NCBI RefSeq assembly: GCF_000189255.1
Contig: NZ_AEVS01000063.1
Span: forward strand, 1 to 53,725
Origin: Vibrio brasiliensis LMG 20546
GTDB taxonomy: Bacteria > Pseudomonadota > Gammaproteobacteria > Enterobacterales > Vibrionaceae
Direction: 5' to 3'
Length of the DNA stretch: 53,725 nucleotides
The translations under genes and the position numbers were made by a program. Positions 8,506 through 16,940 of the stretch are shown piece after piece. The notes beneath the pieces were generated by a model. That model was not told the DNA's origin, searched no databases, and saw only the letters and a list, made by a program, of their open reading frames with translations. Positions within the stretch are counted from its first letter, which is position 1. Every line of letters starts with the position of its first letter.

Positions 8506-9990
8506 TTAGCCGCCCACGGCAATGTTCTTCATATCAGTCATATACCCGCGAAGCTCTTCACCGATGTACTCAACTGGGTGGTTACGGATAGTATCGTTAA
8601 CTTCGATTAGACGAGCGTTGTCTACCTGGTTCGAAGTCTCACCTAAACCTTTACCGATTACGTCTGTACCTACTGAAGGCATGAACTTCTCACGTAGTAG
8701 CGGAGTTGCTACATTAGCGAATAGGTAGTTACCGTATTCAGCTGTATCTGAGATTACTACGTTCATTTCGTATAGACGCTTACGTGCTACTGTGTTTGCG
8801 ATTAGTGGTAGCTCGTGTAGTGACTCGTAGTACGCTGACTCATCGATGATGCCTGATGCTGTCATAGCTTCGAATGCTAGCTCAACGCCTGCACGAACCA
8901 TTGCAACCATTAGGATACCGTTGTCGAAGTACTCTTGCTCTGCGATTTCTACATCACCTGCTGGGTAGTTTTCGAATGCGGTTTCACCAGTCTCTGCACG
9001 CCAGCCTAGTAGGTTTGCATCGTCGTTCGCCCAGTCTGCCATCATAGTGCTTGAGAACTCACCTGTGATGATGTCATCCATGTGCTTGTTGTAAAGCGGA
9101 CGCATTAGGTCTTTCAACTCTTCAGACAGCTCGAATGCTTTGATTTTTGCTGGGTTAGACAGACGATCCATCATATGCGTAATACCACCGAACTTCAGTG
9201 CTTCTGTGATGGTTTCCCAACCGTATTGTAGAAGTTTACCTGCGTAGCTTGGGTCAATGCCGTCAGCAATCATCTTCTCGTAAGAAACGATAGAGCCCGC
9301 TTGTAGCATGCCACATAGGATAGTTTGCTCACCCATCAGGTCAGATTTAACTTCTGCTACGAATGAAGACTCTAGACAACCTGCGCGGTGGCCGCCTGTA
9401 CCAGCTGCCCATGCTTTAGCGATATCCCAGCCTTCACCTTTTGGATCGTTTTCTGGGTGAACAGCGATTAGTGTAGGAACACCGAAACCACGCTTGTACT
9501 CTTCACGTACTTCGGTACCTGGACACTTAGGCGCAACCATTACAACCGTTAGGTCTTTACGGATTTGCATGCCTTCTTCAACAACGTTGAAGCCGTGTGA
9601 GTAACCTAGTGCAGCGCCTTCTTTCATTAGCGGCATTACCGTTTCAACTACGTTAGTGTGCTGCTTGTCTGGAGTCAGGTTGATAACTAGATCTGCTTCT
9701 GGGATTAGCTTTTCGTAGCTGTCTACTTCAAAACCGTTTTCTTTTGCGTTCTTGTATGATTGACGTTGCTCGTCAATTGCTGCCTGACGCAGTGCATATG
9801 CTACGTTAAGGCCAGAGTCACGCATGTTCAGACCTTGGTTCAGGCCCTGAGCACCACAACCAACGATAACGACTTTTTTACCTTTCAGGTAATCCGCTTC
9901 AGTTGCGAATTCGCTGCGGTCCATGAAACGACAACGACCTAGTTGGTCTAGCTGCTCGCGTAGGTTTAAAGTATTGAAATAGTTAGCCAT
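8506..9990 (-). CDS. ilvC: Ketol-acid reductoisomerase (long form)
   Basis: NADPH- and Mg-dependent enzyme converting acetolactate/acetohydroxybutyrate to dihydroxy acids in valine, isoleucine and leucine synthesis. At 494 residues it is the long class II form with two C-terminal knotted domains. The dinucleotide-binding [21 protein letters not shown] is near residue 40. Catalytic-domain motifs ([31 protein letters not shown]) and metal-ligand acidic residues ([11 protein letters not shown]) follow. An AAGGAG is 6 bases before the ATG. It is divergent from its activator ilvY, with the operator region between. Confidence 0.97.
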   Translation of the reverse strand: MANYFNTLNLREQLDQLGRCRFMDRSEFATEADYLKGKKVVIVGCGAQGLNQGLNMRDSGLNVAYALRQAAIDEQRQSYKNAKENGFEVDSYEKLIPEADLVINLTPDKQHTNVVETVMPLMKEGAALGYSHGFNVVEEGMQIRKDLTVVMVAPKCPGTEVREEYKRGFGVPTLIAVHPENDPKGEGWDIAKAWAAGTGGHRAGCLESSFVAEVKSDLMGEQTILCGMLQAGSIVSYEKMIADGIDPSYAGKLLQYGWETITEALKFGGITHMMDRLSNPAKIKAFELSEELKDLMRPLYNKHMDDIITGEFSSTMMADWANDDANLLGWRAETGETAFENYPAGDVEIAEQEYFDNGILMVAMVRAGVELAFEAMTASGIIDESAYYESLHELPLIANTVARKRLYEMNVVISDTAEYGNYLFANVATPLLREKFMPSVGTDVIGKGLGETSNQVDNARLIEVNDTIRNHPVEYIGEELRGYMTDMKNIAVGG

Positions 9991-10067
9991 TGGGCGCTCC
10001 TTAAAAGAATTTTTCCGTTGAGGTCGGTAGCTCTGTACCGAATGAGTTCATACTAAAACAGACATTC

Positions 10068-10116
10068 CGTTGCTTAAAGTGATATATTCACAATTAGTAA
10101 TTGCAATTAATGCAAC
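10068..10116. promoter_or_regulatory. IlvY-type operator region between ilvC and ilvY
   Basis: The divergent gap contains TTGCA ATTAA TGCAA (10101-10115), an inverted repeat like the TTGCAAT half-sites I recall for E. coli IlvY operators. A wider pair GTTGC (10068) / GCAAC (10112) encloses it. It overlaps the 5' leader of ilvY, which fits autoregulation and inducer-dependent activation of ilvC. Occupancy is inferred. Confidence 0.55.
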
Positions 10117-10133
10117 AAGGATGTGACCATTTC

Positions 10134-11024
10134 ATGAACATTAAGTGTCTGCAGTTGTTCATTCATCTGTGTGATAGTAAAAGCTTTGCTAAGACTGCCT
10201 CTGCAATGCATATCAGCCCTTCTGCGCTCAGTCGTCAGATACAGAAACTGGAGGGTGATACCGCACAGGTTTTGTTTGTGCGCGACAACCGAAGTGTCGA
10301 GCTAACACCAGCAGCCAAAAAACTCTTGCCGGTAGCCCTGAAGATTCTTGCTGAGTGGCAAAACTATAATGCTCAGCTAAAAGGTCATGATCAGGAGCTT
10401 AAAGGGGAAATACGCTTATTCTGTTCCGTTACTGCAAGCTATAGTCATCTGCCAGAACTGCTATCTGAGTTTCGCCTGCAACACCCGTTTATCGAATTTA
10501 AACTCTCTACTGGCGACCCGGCTCAGGCTATTGAAAAAGTCCTCGCTGATGACGTCGATATCGCTATCTCTGCTCAACCTGAACAACTACCTGCACGTAT
10601 AGAGTTCGAAACGATTAGTGAAATCCCTCTTTCTGTTATCGCGCCAGTTGGAGTAAGTAATTTTGCTGAGGAGCTACAGAAGGATAAGCCAGACTGGTCT
10701 TCGATTCCGTTTATCGTTCCGGAATCAGGTACCGCACGAGAGCGCGCCAATGCTTGGTTTAAGGCAATGAAGATTAAGCCAACCATTTACGCACAAGTTT
10801 CAGGTCATGAGGCAATTGTCAGTATGGTGGCATTGGGCTGTGGTGTCGGCATTGCACCCGACGTAGTCATCAATAACAGCCCGGTTAAAGAGAAGATTCA
10901 ACGTCTTAAAGTCGCTTCGATTAAGCCTTTTAAGCTTGGCGTGTGTTGCAAACGCTCTCAGCTAGATAACCCACTGGTCAAAGCGTTATGGGATACCGCT
11001 CACGATACCTATATTGCTCCCTAA
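10134..11024 (+). CDS. ilvY: LysR-type activator IlvY of ilvC
   Basis: Transcription factor that senses acetolactate/acetohydroxybutyrate and activates the divergent ilvC. The winged helix-turn-helix is in the first 60 residues (FAKTASAMHISPSALSRQIQKLE), and a periplasmic-binding-protein-like effector domain follows. FCSVTASYSHLPELL, KPDWSSIPFIVPESG and GHEAIVSMVALGCGVGIAP closely resemble E. coli IlvY. I take the ATG at 10134 as start because it matches that N-terminus; an in-frame TTG at 10101 lies in the operator. Confidence 0.94.
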   Translation: MNIKCLQLFIHLCDSKSFAKTASAMHISPSALSRQIQKLEGDTAQVLFVRDNRSVELTPAAKKLLPVALKILAEWQNYNAQLKGHDQELKGEIRLFCSVTASYSHLPELLSEFRLQHPFIEFKLSTGDPAQAIEKVLADDVDIAISAQPEQLPARIEFETISEIPLSVIAPVGVSNFAEELQKDKPDWSSIPFIVPESGTARERANAWFKAMKIKPTIYAQVSGHEAIVSMVALGCGVGIAPDVVINNSPVKEKIQRLKVASIKPFKLGVCCKRSQLDNPLVKALWDTAHDTYIAP

Positions 11025-11037
11025 GCTCCAAATAGCA

Positions 11038-11062
11038 AAAAGCCACCGATAAGGTGGCTTTT
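11038..11062. terminator. Bidirectional terminator between ilvY and hemN
   Basis: Stem AAAAGCCACC / GGTGGCTTTT with GATAA loop lies between the converging genes. Confidence 0.88.
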
Positions 11063-11096
11063 ATATATTGGTGCCATTTTCAACTATGACGATAAT

Positions 11097-12485
11097 CTAG
11101 ATAACGCGAGAGAATTGCTGCTGTCTCGCCTTGGCTCTCAGGTACTTATCGAAGCACATACAGATGTTACGAATCAGCAGGCGACCACGCAATGTAACGC
11201 GAATTTCTTTATCATCCACTTCAACTAATTCATCATTAATGAAGGTCTGAAGCAGCTCTAAATCTTCTTTAAAGTAGTCGTTAAAGGCTACCTTAAACTC
11301 AGACTCAATCTTTGTCTTATCTAGCTTAAAGTTACAGATAAGCTGCTTGATAACTTCACGTCGTAGTAAGTCATCACTATCAAGAGCAACACCTTTCCAT
11401 AAAGCATGACGCTGGTCATTAACCTGCGCATAGTATTTTTTAAGCTCTTTTTGGTTCTGAGCGTAGGCGTCACCAATCATAGAGATAGCCGACACACCAA
11501 AACCAACTAGGTCAGCTTCACCTTGAGTAGTGTAGCCCTGGAAGTTTCTGTGTAGCACACCGTTACGCTGAGCAACCGCTAACTCATCATCAGGCTGAGC
11601 AAAGTGATCCATACCGATGAACTGATACTCAGCATTAGTCAGTGTCGCAATGGTGTCTTGCAGGATCGCCATTTTCTCTTCAGCCACTGGCAGATCTTCA
11701 TCTTTGATTTTGCGCTGAGCGGCAAAAAGTTGAGGCATATGAGCATAGTTAAACACAGATAAACGGCCCGGCTTCATCTCAAGGACTTGCTTAAGCGTCT
11801 CTGCAAATGACTGTTTAGTTTGCTTTGGCAGACCATAGATAAGGTCCAGGTTAGTCGAACGGAAACCAAGCTGTTTGGCACGTTCAACCATAGCAAAGAT
11901 AAACTCTTCGTCCTGCTCACGGTTAACCAGTTTCTGAACTTCTTTATTGAAGTCCTGAACACCGATACTCAAACGGTTAAAACCTTCACCACGCAAGTGG
12001 TCAAGCATATCCAGTTCAATTTCACGTGGGTCGACTTCAATACTGATTTCAGCATCACCTTCAAAGAAGAACTCACCACGGAGAATTGCCATCAAACGGC
12101 TGATTTGCGCTTTAGTTAAGAAGGTTGGCGTACCACCGCCAAAGTGCAGCTGAGTGACTTTTCGTCCTTGCAGCAGTGCCGCACGGGTGCGAATTTCTAA
12201 CTCTAGAACATCCAGGTACTCATCGGCTTTATGAGCATGTCGAGTAATCACCTTATTACAGCCACAGTAGTAACAAAGCTTGTGACAGAAAGGGATATGG
12301 ATGTATAGCGACAGAGGACGTTCAGGGTACTGCGTACAAGCCATATCGTAGTCAGCGACAGTAAAAGCCTCATGAAACTCCAACGCTGTTGGGTATGAGG
12401 TATAACGAGGACCAGAGTAGTTGTACTTATCAAGTACGGCTTGATCCCAGACAATTTGTTGGCTTGCGACGACAGGCTGCGACAT
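11097..12485 (-). CDS. hemN: Oxygen-independent coproporphyrinogen III dehydrogenase
   Basis: Radical SAM enzyme that decarboxylates coproporphyrinogen III to protoporphyrinogen IX for haem synthesis without oxygen. The cluster cysteines are Cys67, Cys71 and Cys74 (CHKLCYYCGC, with the HemN-type fourth Cys76). FGGGTPT and the HemN C-terminal domain (FGVSAISMIGDAYAQN) follow. Length 462 is normal. E. coli has hemN next to yihI as here. I looked for an FNR box upstream and found none that matches well. Confidence 0.96.
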   Translation of the reverse strand: MSQPVVASQQIVWDQAVLDKYNYSGPRYTSYPTALEFHEAFTVADYDMACTQYPERPLSLYIHIPFCHKLCYYCGCNKVITRHAHKADEYLDVLELEIRTRAALLQGRKVTQLHFGGGTPTFLTKAQISRLMAILRGEFFFEGDAEISIEVDPREIELDMLDHLRGEGFNRLSIGVQDFNKEVQKLVNREQDEEFIFAMVERAKQLGFRSTNLDLIYGLPKQTKQSFAETLKQVLEMKPGRLSVFNYAHMPQLFAAQRKIKDEDLPVAEEKMAILQDTIATLTNAEYQFIGMDHFAQPDDELAVAQRNGVLHRNFQGYTTQGEADLVGFGVSAISMIGDAYAQNQKELKKYYAQVNDQRHALWKGVALDSDDLLRREVIKQLICNFKLDKTKIESEFKVAFNDYFKEDLELLQTFINDELVEVDDKEIRVTLRGRLLIRNICMCFDKYLRAKARQQQFSRVI

Positions 12486-12669
12486 GATGGTAGTTCCGTT
12501 TGGGCTGTAATACTTAATTTGGCTATTGAAGCCATTGTAGTTAGCAGGCTATTTTGCCACACCTAGATGATAGTCGTCGGGGGACAGGCTGCATTTTGAG
12601 TGGCAATGCTCAGAATTGATAACCCGATCACTACCCTTTAAGGATAGGTGATCGAGTTGTAATGCCAAT

Positions 12670-13158
12670 CTAGATCATTTGAATGTTGATCTGGTTGTTC
12701 AGCGGTTGAACCTTTTTCTGCAGTTGCTTCAGCTCTTCAACGATCGCTTGTTGAAGACGAGACTCTGCTTTATGACGCTCAAGGTTTTGTTTCATGCGAT
12801 CTTGTTTTGCAAGCTTCTGACGTTCTTCACCACGCGCCATATCTTTCACAATATGGAACAGCTCAGATGTTGCCGGATACTCTTTGTCAAAATCTACCCT
12901 GTCTTCACCCTGAACATAGTCCATGATGTTGTAGAGACGGATACTGATCTCTGATAGGTCACACTGCTCTTGAATGCCTGCTAAGCAAAGGACGTGGACG
13001 CTTTCAAAAATGTTGGCATTACGTTTTTCAATTGCCAGCTTTTGGTGCTGCAATTGCAATTCCTTTTGCTTCTTAAGCTTGAGCAGAAGGTAACCCGCAT
13101 ATGATGCCAGGCCGAGAACAATCACTCCGCCAGCGATGGCTAATAAGGTTACATTCAT
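12670..13158 (-). CDS. DUF2489 membrane-anchored protein
   Basis: A 162-residue protein of unknown function matching the DUF2489 type of gamma-proteobacteria. One N-terminal transmembrane helix (about residues 4-26) is followed by a basic stretch (KLKKQKELQ), a soluble core with two cysteines (VLCLAGIQEQCDLSEISIRLYNIMD), and a C-terminal charged helix likely to form a coiled coil. It is 8 bases downstream of yihI on the same strand, so probably co-transcribed with yihI and the methyltransferase. A weak dyad at 12629-12656 follows the gene, but without a U-run I do not call it a terminator. Confidence 0.75.
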   Translation of the reverse strand: MNVTLLAIAGGVIVLGLASYAGYLLLKLKKQKELQLQHQKLAIEKRNANIFESVHVLCLAGIQEQCDLSEISIRLYNIMDYVQGEDRVDFDKEYPATSELFHIVKDMARGEERQKLAKQDRMKQNLERHKAESRLQQAIVEELKQLQKKVQPLNNQINIQMI

Positions 13159-13166
13159 TGACTCAT

Positions 13167-13715
13167 TTATCCTTTAAATTGGTCCAAATCCATATCTTCA
13201 AACTGAGACAATAAGTCTTCGTCTGAATGTGATTTACTACGTGACTCAGTCATTGCCGGAGCTTCAGCTTGTGGCTCTGACTCTTCATCATCGTAAATAC
13301 CAAGCTGCTTCATCAGAACTTCAATGCGCGCAAGTTTTTCATCAACGTATTTCTGTAGACCGGCACCCAGGTTCTCACCTTCATCAATGCGATCAAGCAA
13401 TACGTTCAGTTGCGCATCATTTTCTAGCATCTCAAGTTCTTGTTCAGCACTTAGACGGCGTTCAGATTTACTTAGCTTCTTCTGTGGCTCGACAATCAAA
13501 GGGATCTTTTTCTTGCTGCCCAGACGTGGGTCACGCGCTTGACCCGCTGTTTGCGCCTTTTGCTGCTTAGCATCTGAGTTACGGTTACCTGTCTTAAGAC
13601 CTTTGCGCTTTTTGTCTTTCTTACGTAGACGTCCTTCAACGTCTGACTGAGTACGGTTACGTACAACGATTACATCGCTGTGACCACCTGATCTCGTTTT
13701 CTTACTACGGCTCAT
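13167..13715 (-). CDS. yihI: Der GTPase-activating protein YihI
   Basis: In E. coli YihI stimulates GTP hydrolysis by the ribosome-assembly GTPase Der. The very basic N-terminus (MSRSKKTRSGGHSDVIVVRNRTQ, then KKDKKRKGLKTGNRN) and the conserved block DPRLGSKKKIPLIVEP identify it. An acidic C-terminal tail (DEESEPQAEAP, DEDLLSQFEDMDLDQF) follows the helical centre. At 182 residues it is slightly longer than E. coli YihI (~169). Its ATG overlaps the stop of the upstream methyltransferase by one base, a sign of translational coupling. The neighbouring engB also encodes a ribosome-assembly GTPase. Confidence 0.92.
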   Translation of the reverse strand: MSRSKKTRSGGHSDVIVVRNRTQSDVEGRLRKKDKKRKGLKTGNRNSDAKQQKAQTAGQARDPRLGSKKKIPLIVEPQKKLSKSERRLSAEQELEMLENDAQLNVLLDRIDEGENLGAGLQKYVDEKLARIEVLMKQLGIYDDEESEPQAEAPAMTESRSKSHSDEDLLSQFEDMDLDQFKG

Positions 13716-14353
13716 TACTGGGCTTTCCTTAGTAAAATTACATCATTACCAATAAATTCAAGCTCGAGCTGATCCCGCTCTGCCAGATAGCGAAACGTAT
13801 TGCGGCTAAAAAAGACCACATGCGTTGGGTCATTTTTATAGTGCCATGTGGCAAACGCTTCAACATCAATGACCATCTTGGTCATAAGACCAATCCAGCC
13901 ACCTGGCTTAACTAAATTCAACCATTGCTGCCACACTTGGTTAGGCTGATATAAGTGCTCTATTACTTCTGTGGCAGTCATAAAGTCATACGTGTTATCT
14001 AGCACCTTTGTATCTGGGTGATAGTAAATATCGTACAAACTCATGGCGTGCCCCTGTTCTTGCAACATCAATGATAATGTTGGTCCCGGGCCACAACCAA
14101 AATCAATTCCGTGAGAACTTGGCTCAATACGCTCTAATATGGGGTCAGCAACCCGCGATAAAAAGCGTCGATAACCTTCATCCGATGGATCATTCTCATG
14201 CAGATCGTAGTGGGCTTTTTCTTGTTTTGCATCCAGACGGTGGTCGGGATTAACGAAAACAAGCTCACACTGCTGACAGCGAAGATATTCGCGACGCTTA
14301 TCTGCATAGTAGTGTTGATTGTCCAAGCTTTGACAAAGGGGGCAGTTATGCAT
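13715..14353 (-). CDS. Class I SAM methyltransferase with N-terminal zinc ribbon
   Basis: A 212-residue putative methyltransferase. Cys4/Cys7 (CPLC) and Cys26/Cys29 (CQQC) form a probable zinc ribbon. The Rossmann motif I is IDFGCGPGPTLSLMLQEQG, motif II is near SLYDIYYHPD, and FDFMTATEVIEHL-type motif IV is present as YDFMTATEVIEHLYQP. The C-terminal part (THVVFFSRNTFRYLA) resembles methyltransferases of nucleotide-sugar or small-molecule type, but the substrate is not apparent. It heads the minus-strand group with yihI and DUF2489 and overlaps yihI by one base. Downstream coupling to a ribosome-assembly factor suggests but does not prove a translation-related role. Confidence 0.8.
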   Translation of the reverse strand: MHNCPLCQSLDNQHYYADKRREYLRCQQCELVFVNPDHRLDAKQEKAHYDLHENDPSDEGYRRFLSRVADPILERIEPSSHGIDFGCGPGPTLSLMLQEQGHAMSLYDIYYHPDTKVLDNTYDFMTATEVIEHLYQPNQVWQQWLNLVKPGGWIGLMTKMVIDVEAFATWHYKNDPTHVVFFSRNTFRYLAERDQLELEFIGNDVILLRKAQ

Positions 14354-14450
14354 TGTTCCATCCTCAAACGGGGATGCGAAACATACCAGAAAGTCGCCTT
14401 AGAGTGGAGCACTATTGTGCAAATAATCATCGATTCGTGAAAATTAGGAA

Positions 14451-14832
14451 TAAAAAAAGCGATAGAGCAACTCTATCGCTTTCTAAATGCCTTGCGGCCA
14501 AACTGTGTTGCACTTATTTAAGTGCATCAATATTCCATTTGTTTTTGGTGCTTTCCCTGCCAAAAGTGTTGTTTGCCACCATCCTGGTGAGTTTTGGCTT
14601 TCCTTTTACTTCCTGCTACCTGAGCTAATCCTTAGCCTGATCCGTTCCATTGTCTTAAACCATTAGACAAGGTGACCATCCATATCAAGTAGGTGTCCTA
14701 CCTACCCTAGCATCCATTCTGCAACTACCAAGTATCCTTTACTTGCGTCCTTGGAGACTTCCTAGTCTGATGTCCTGTACCAGCGTCCTGCCGATGAATA
14801 CACTTTATCGAACTGAGCTAATTGAACAATCC
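14451..14832 (-). ncRNA. csrC: CsrB-family sRNA (CsrA sponge), csrC-position homologue
   Basis: About 382 nt on the minus strand with roughly 17 GGA triplets, many as AGGA, AAGGA, CAGGA or ATGGA in short hairpin contexts, the hallmark of RNAs that titrate CsrA. No convincing protein is encoded. It ends in a strong terminator: stem AAAGCGATAGAG / CTCTATCGCTTT (14456-14482) followed by U-run. The 5' end is approximate, just after an AT-rich -10 (TTATTA). A TGTAAG half-site for the VarA/UvrY response regulator lies upstream (CTTACA on the plus strand, 14894-14899). E. coli csrC sits between yihA (engB) and yihI, matching this position; Vibrio has several such RNAs, so the paralogue name is by synteny only. 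It accounts for most of the gene-free 14354-15069 stretch. Confidence 0.85.
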
Positions 14833-15004
14833 TCTAATAACAATAAATCACTCTTTTTTTGCTGCGATTTTTTCTTACTCTATTTTTCAAACACTTACAA
14901 AAAACAATCAGCCAATTAATACATAACATATGGACAATCTCTCACAAACAGTAGGGAGAGATCATCCATTACTCCACGAAGCCTAGTGTGATCTGACGCA
15001 AACG

Positions 15005-15034
15005 AAAAAGCCCAGACTCAGGTCTGGGCTTTTT
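15005..15034 (-). terminator. Terminator of cytochrome c4
   Basis: Stem AAAAAGCCCAGAC / GTCTGGGCTTTTT with loop TCAG, 36 bases after the stop of the minus-strand cytochrome gene. Confidence 0.88.
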
Positions 15035-15069
15035 CTTTACAACTATATGCTCGAACGAATAAGTAGGGC

Positions 15070-15687
15070 TTAGTGTAGGCCACCAACATATTTAGAAAGT
15101 GTATCGATATCTTCATCCGTTAGCTTCTTCGCGATATCACGCATCATAGCGTTCATATCGTTAGCGCGATTGCTATCACGGAATTTCTCAAGCTGGGCTT
15201 TGATGTAATCTGCATGCTGACCAGAGATCTTAGGGAAGCCAGACAACTCAGTACCATTACCACGAGGGCCATGACACGCAATACATGCAGTTAGACCACG
15301 CTCAGCATCGCCAGCGGCGTAAAGCACCTTACCTTTCTCTACAACATTTTCAGGTGTTGAGTTCGATGAGATAGGTAGTGATGCGTAGTAAGCAGACAGA
15401 TCTTTCATATCTTGCTCTGACAGCGGCATAGCCATGCCACTCATTACAGGGTCGTAACGACCTTGCTTACCACCACTAGTCATACCCAGTTTCAGATCTT
15501 TAAGCTGCTTTTCAATATATTTAGCATGCTGACCTGCTAGCTTAGGGTACATTGCGAGTTGACTGTTGCCGTCAGCACCATGGCAGGCAACACATGTTTG
15601 GGATTTTGCTTTACCAGCTTCAATGCTGCCTTGGGCCCACACAGAGCAGCTGGCTAAAAGACTCAAGATTAGCGCTAATTTCTTCAT
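15070..15687 (-). CDS. Cytochrome c4 (periplasmic dihaem cytochrome c)
   Basis: Dihaem electron carrier of 205 residues. A signal peptide ends near residue 19 (SCSVWAQ). Two haem domains carry CVACH (Cys32, Cys35, His36) and CIACH (Cys135, Cys138, His139), each followed by the YPKLAGQHA / FPKISGQHA repeat typical of cytochrome c4, with candidate axial methionines at MAMP and NAMM. Such proteins feed cbb3-type oxidases in related bacteria; no oxidase is in the window. It is divergent from engB, with a gap of about 135 bases holding both promoters. Confidence 0.93.
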   Translation of the reverse strand: MKKLALILSLLASCSVWAQGSIEAGKAKSQTCVACHGADGNSQLAMYPKLAGQHAKYIEKQLKDLKLGMTSGGKQGRYDPVMSGMAMPLSEQDMKDLSAYYASLPISSNSTPENVVEKGKVLYAAGDAERGLTACIACHGPRGNGTELSGFPKISGQHADYIKAQLEKFRDSNRANDMNAMMRDIAKKLTDEDIDTLSKYVGGLH

Positions 15688-15822
15688 GACATTCCATTAT
15701 AATTATCAAGCTTCCGGTACCACTCATGGTACAATAGGCGACCTTATGCCGAGCACGGTTATTTTACACAATTTCACAAAAAAGTAATCAATCGACTACA
15801 CAAAGTCGAGATGGAGTTAACA

Positions 15823-16488
15823 GTGAGCGTAAAAATTCATTATCAAAACACGCATTTCATCACTAGTGCACCTGATATTCGTCACTTGCCAGAGGATGAA
15901 GGTATAGAAGTTGCGTTTGCTGGACGCTCCAATGCGGGCAAGTCGAGCTCTTTAAATCGCTTGACTAACCAACGTAGCCTCGCAAAGACCAGTAAAACAC
16001 CAGGTCGTACGCAACTTATTAACTTATTTAAAGTTACTGACGGCTGCCACATCGTCGATCTTCCAGGATATGGCTTTGCACAAGTTCCTCTGGAAATGAA
16101 AAAGAAGTGGCAAAAGTCTCTGGGTGAGTACCTACAGAAGCGCCAATGTCTGAAAGGCCTTGTGGTGCTGATGGATATTCGTCACCCAATGAAAGACCTC
16201 GACCAACAGCTGATTTTCTGGGCGGTAGACAGTGGTATCCCTGTTCAGGTTCTACTCACTAAAGCTGACAAGCTGAAAAGTGGCGCGCGTAAAGCTCAGG
16301 TGCTGAAGATCAAGAAAGATGCAGTTGGCTTTGGCGGTGACGTAAGTGTTGCTGCATTCTCATCGCTGAAAGGCATTGGCGTTGACGTACTTCGTAGCAA
16401 GCTAGACGAATGGTTTGCGCCAGCACTTGCAGAGGCTATGGTTGACGAAATTGTTGATGAAGAGAACATCGATAGCGAAAACGAATAG
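15823..16488 (+). CDS. engB: Ribosome-assembly GTPase EngB (YihA/YsxC)
   Basis: Essential TRAFAC-class GTPase acting late in large-subunit assembly. GTP-binding motifs are clear: G1 [10 protein letters not shown]2 TPGRTQ, G3 DLPGYG, G4 TKAD and G5 SSLKG. I choose the GTG at 15823 ([12 protein letters not shown]): a GGAG lies 6 bases upstream and the protein then begins as in other EngB proteins. An in-frame ATG at 15811 would itself overlap the Shine-Dalgarno. The acidic tail ([13 protein letters not shown]) is a variable end. Confidence 0.96.
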   Translation: MSVKIHYQNTHFITSAPDIRHLPEDEGIEVAFAGRSNAGKSSSLNRLTNQRSLAKTSKTPGRTQLINLFKVTDGCHIVDLPGYGFAQVPLEMKKKWQKSLGEYLQKRQCLKGLVVLMDIRHPMKDLDQQLIFWAVDSGIPVQVLLTKADKLKSGARKAQVLKIKKDAVGFGGDVSVAAFSSLKGIGVDVLRSKLDEWFAPALAEAMVDEIVDEENIDSENE

Positions 16489-16514
16489 TCCGTTTGAACA
16501 AAAGACCATTCCAG

Positions 16515-16541
16515 ACCCTGCCTAGATGGCGGGGTTTTTTA
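16515..16541 (+). terminator. Terminator of engB
   Basis: Stem ACCCTGCC / GGCGGGGT (one G-U pair) with TAGAT loop and a run of T, 26 bases after the stop. Confidence 0.88.
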
Positions 16542-16563
16542 TACCCAAAATTCGGCACAGAAA

Positions 16564-16676
16564 ATAAAAAGCCCCACCTTATAGGTGGGGCAACGGGAGA
16601 GAAATAGGTGTTATTAATTATTATGCGCTAAGGATCAGGGATCTCATTCCTCAAAGCAACCTCCCTTTTGTTGCGT
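16564..16676 (-). ncRNA. Unnamed small RNA between engB and Spot 42
   Basis: Predicted ~113-nt minus-strand transcript with no recognised name. It has a near-consensus promoter (next entry) and a strong terminator, GCCCCACC / GGTGGGGC (16571-16591, five-base loop) followed by U-run. Spot 42 already has its own terminator upstream, so this hairpin is not needed for it. Near the 5' end GCAAC (16670-16674) and GGGAG (16661-16665) are complementary to CTCCC and GTTGC just before the terminator (16590-16599); the same GCAAC can also pair locally with GTTGC at 16656-16660. A nine-codon frame with stop, MRSLILSA, runs 16647 to 16621 after a GGAGG. It could be a riboregulator, a leader-peptide RNA or a dual-function RNA. 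Confidence 0.6.
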
Positions 16677-16681
16677 CTCTT

Positions 16682-16709
16682 TTTATAGCGGAAAACATCG
16701 ATTTATCAA
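16682..16709 (-). promoter_or_regulatory. Strong sigma-70-type promoter for the unnamed small RNA
   Basis: On the minus strand TTGATA (16704-16709) and TATAAA (16682-16687) are separated by 16 bases, close to consensus. Initiation is expected near 16676. Confidence 0.65.
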
Positions 16710-16940
16710 TAAGCTATTGATTAAAATAAACTAAACAACAATCTTTACGGCTAAAAAACCCATTATCTTACTTTGGTTTTTCACTCAAAATAACCAAAGT
16801 GTGACTGGTAGTTAGTTACATATTTTTGCTTAGTTACAGAATCTGCAGACTCGAGATAGTCGATTGAGGAGTGTGAAAATTGCAGTTTGGATGGTGAAGA
16901 AAGTGTTCAGAAGAGTGTGGGATAAATTTTTGTTTCGCCC

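Noticed and set aside
12629-12656. Terminator after the DUF2489 gene
   Set aside because: CGATCAC/GTGATCG dyad has an internal loop and no U-run on the minus strand.
12486-12669. FNR box for hemN
   Set aside because: TTGATAACCCGATCA is one base too wide for TTGAT-N4-ATCAA and lies far from the hemN start.
15811-15822. ATG at 15811 as engB start
   Set aside because: The GTG at 15823 has a well-placed GGAG and the family N-terminus; the ATG overlaps that Shine-Dalgarno.
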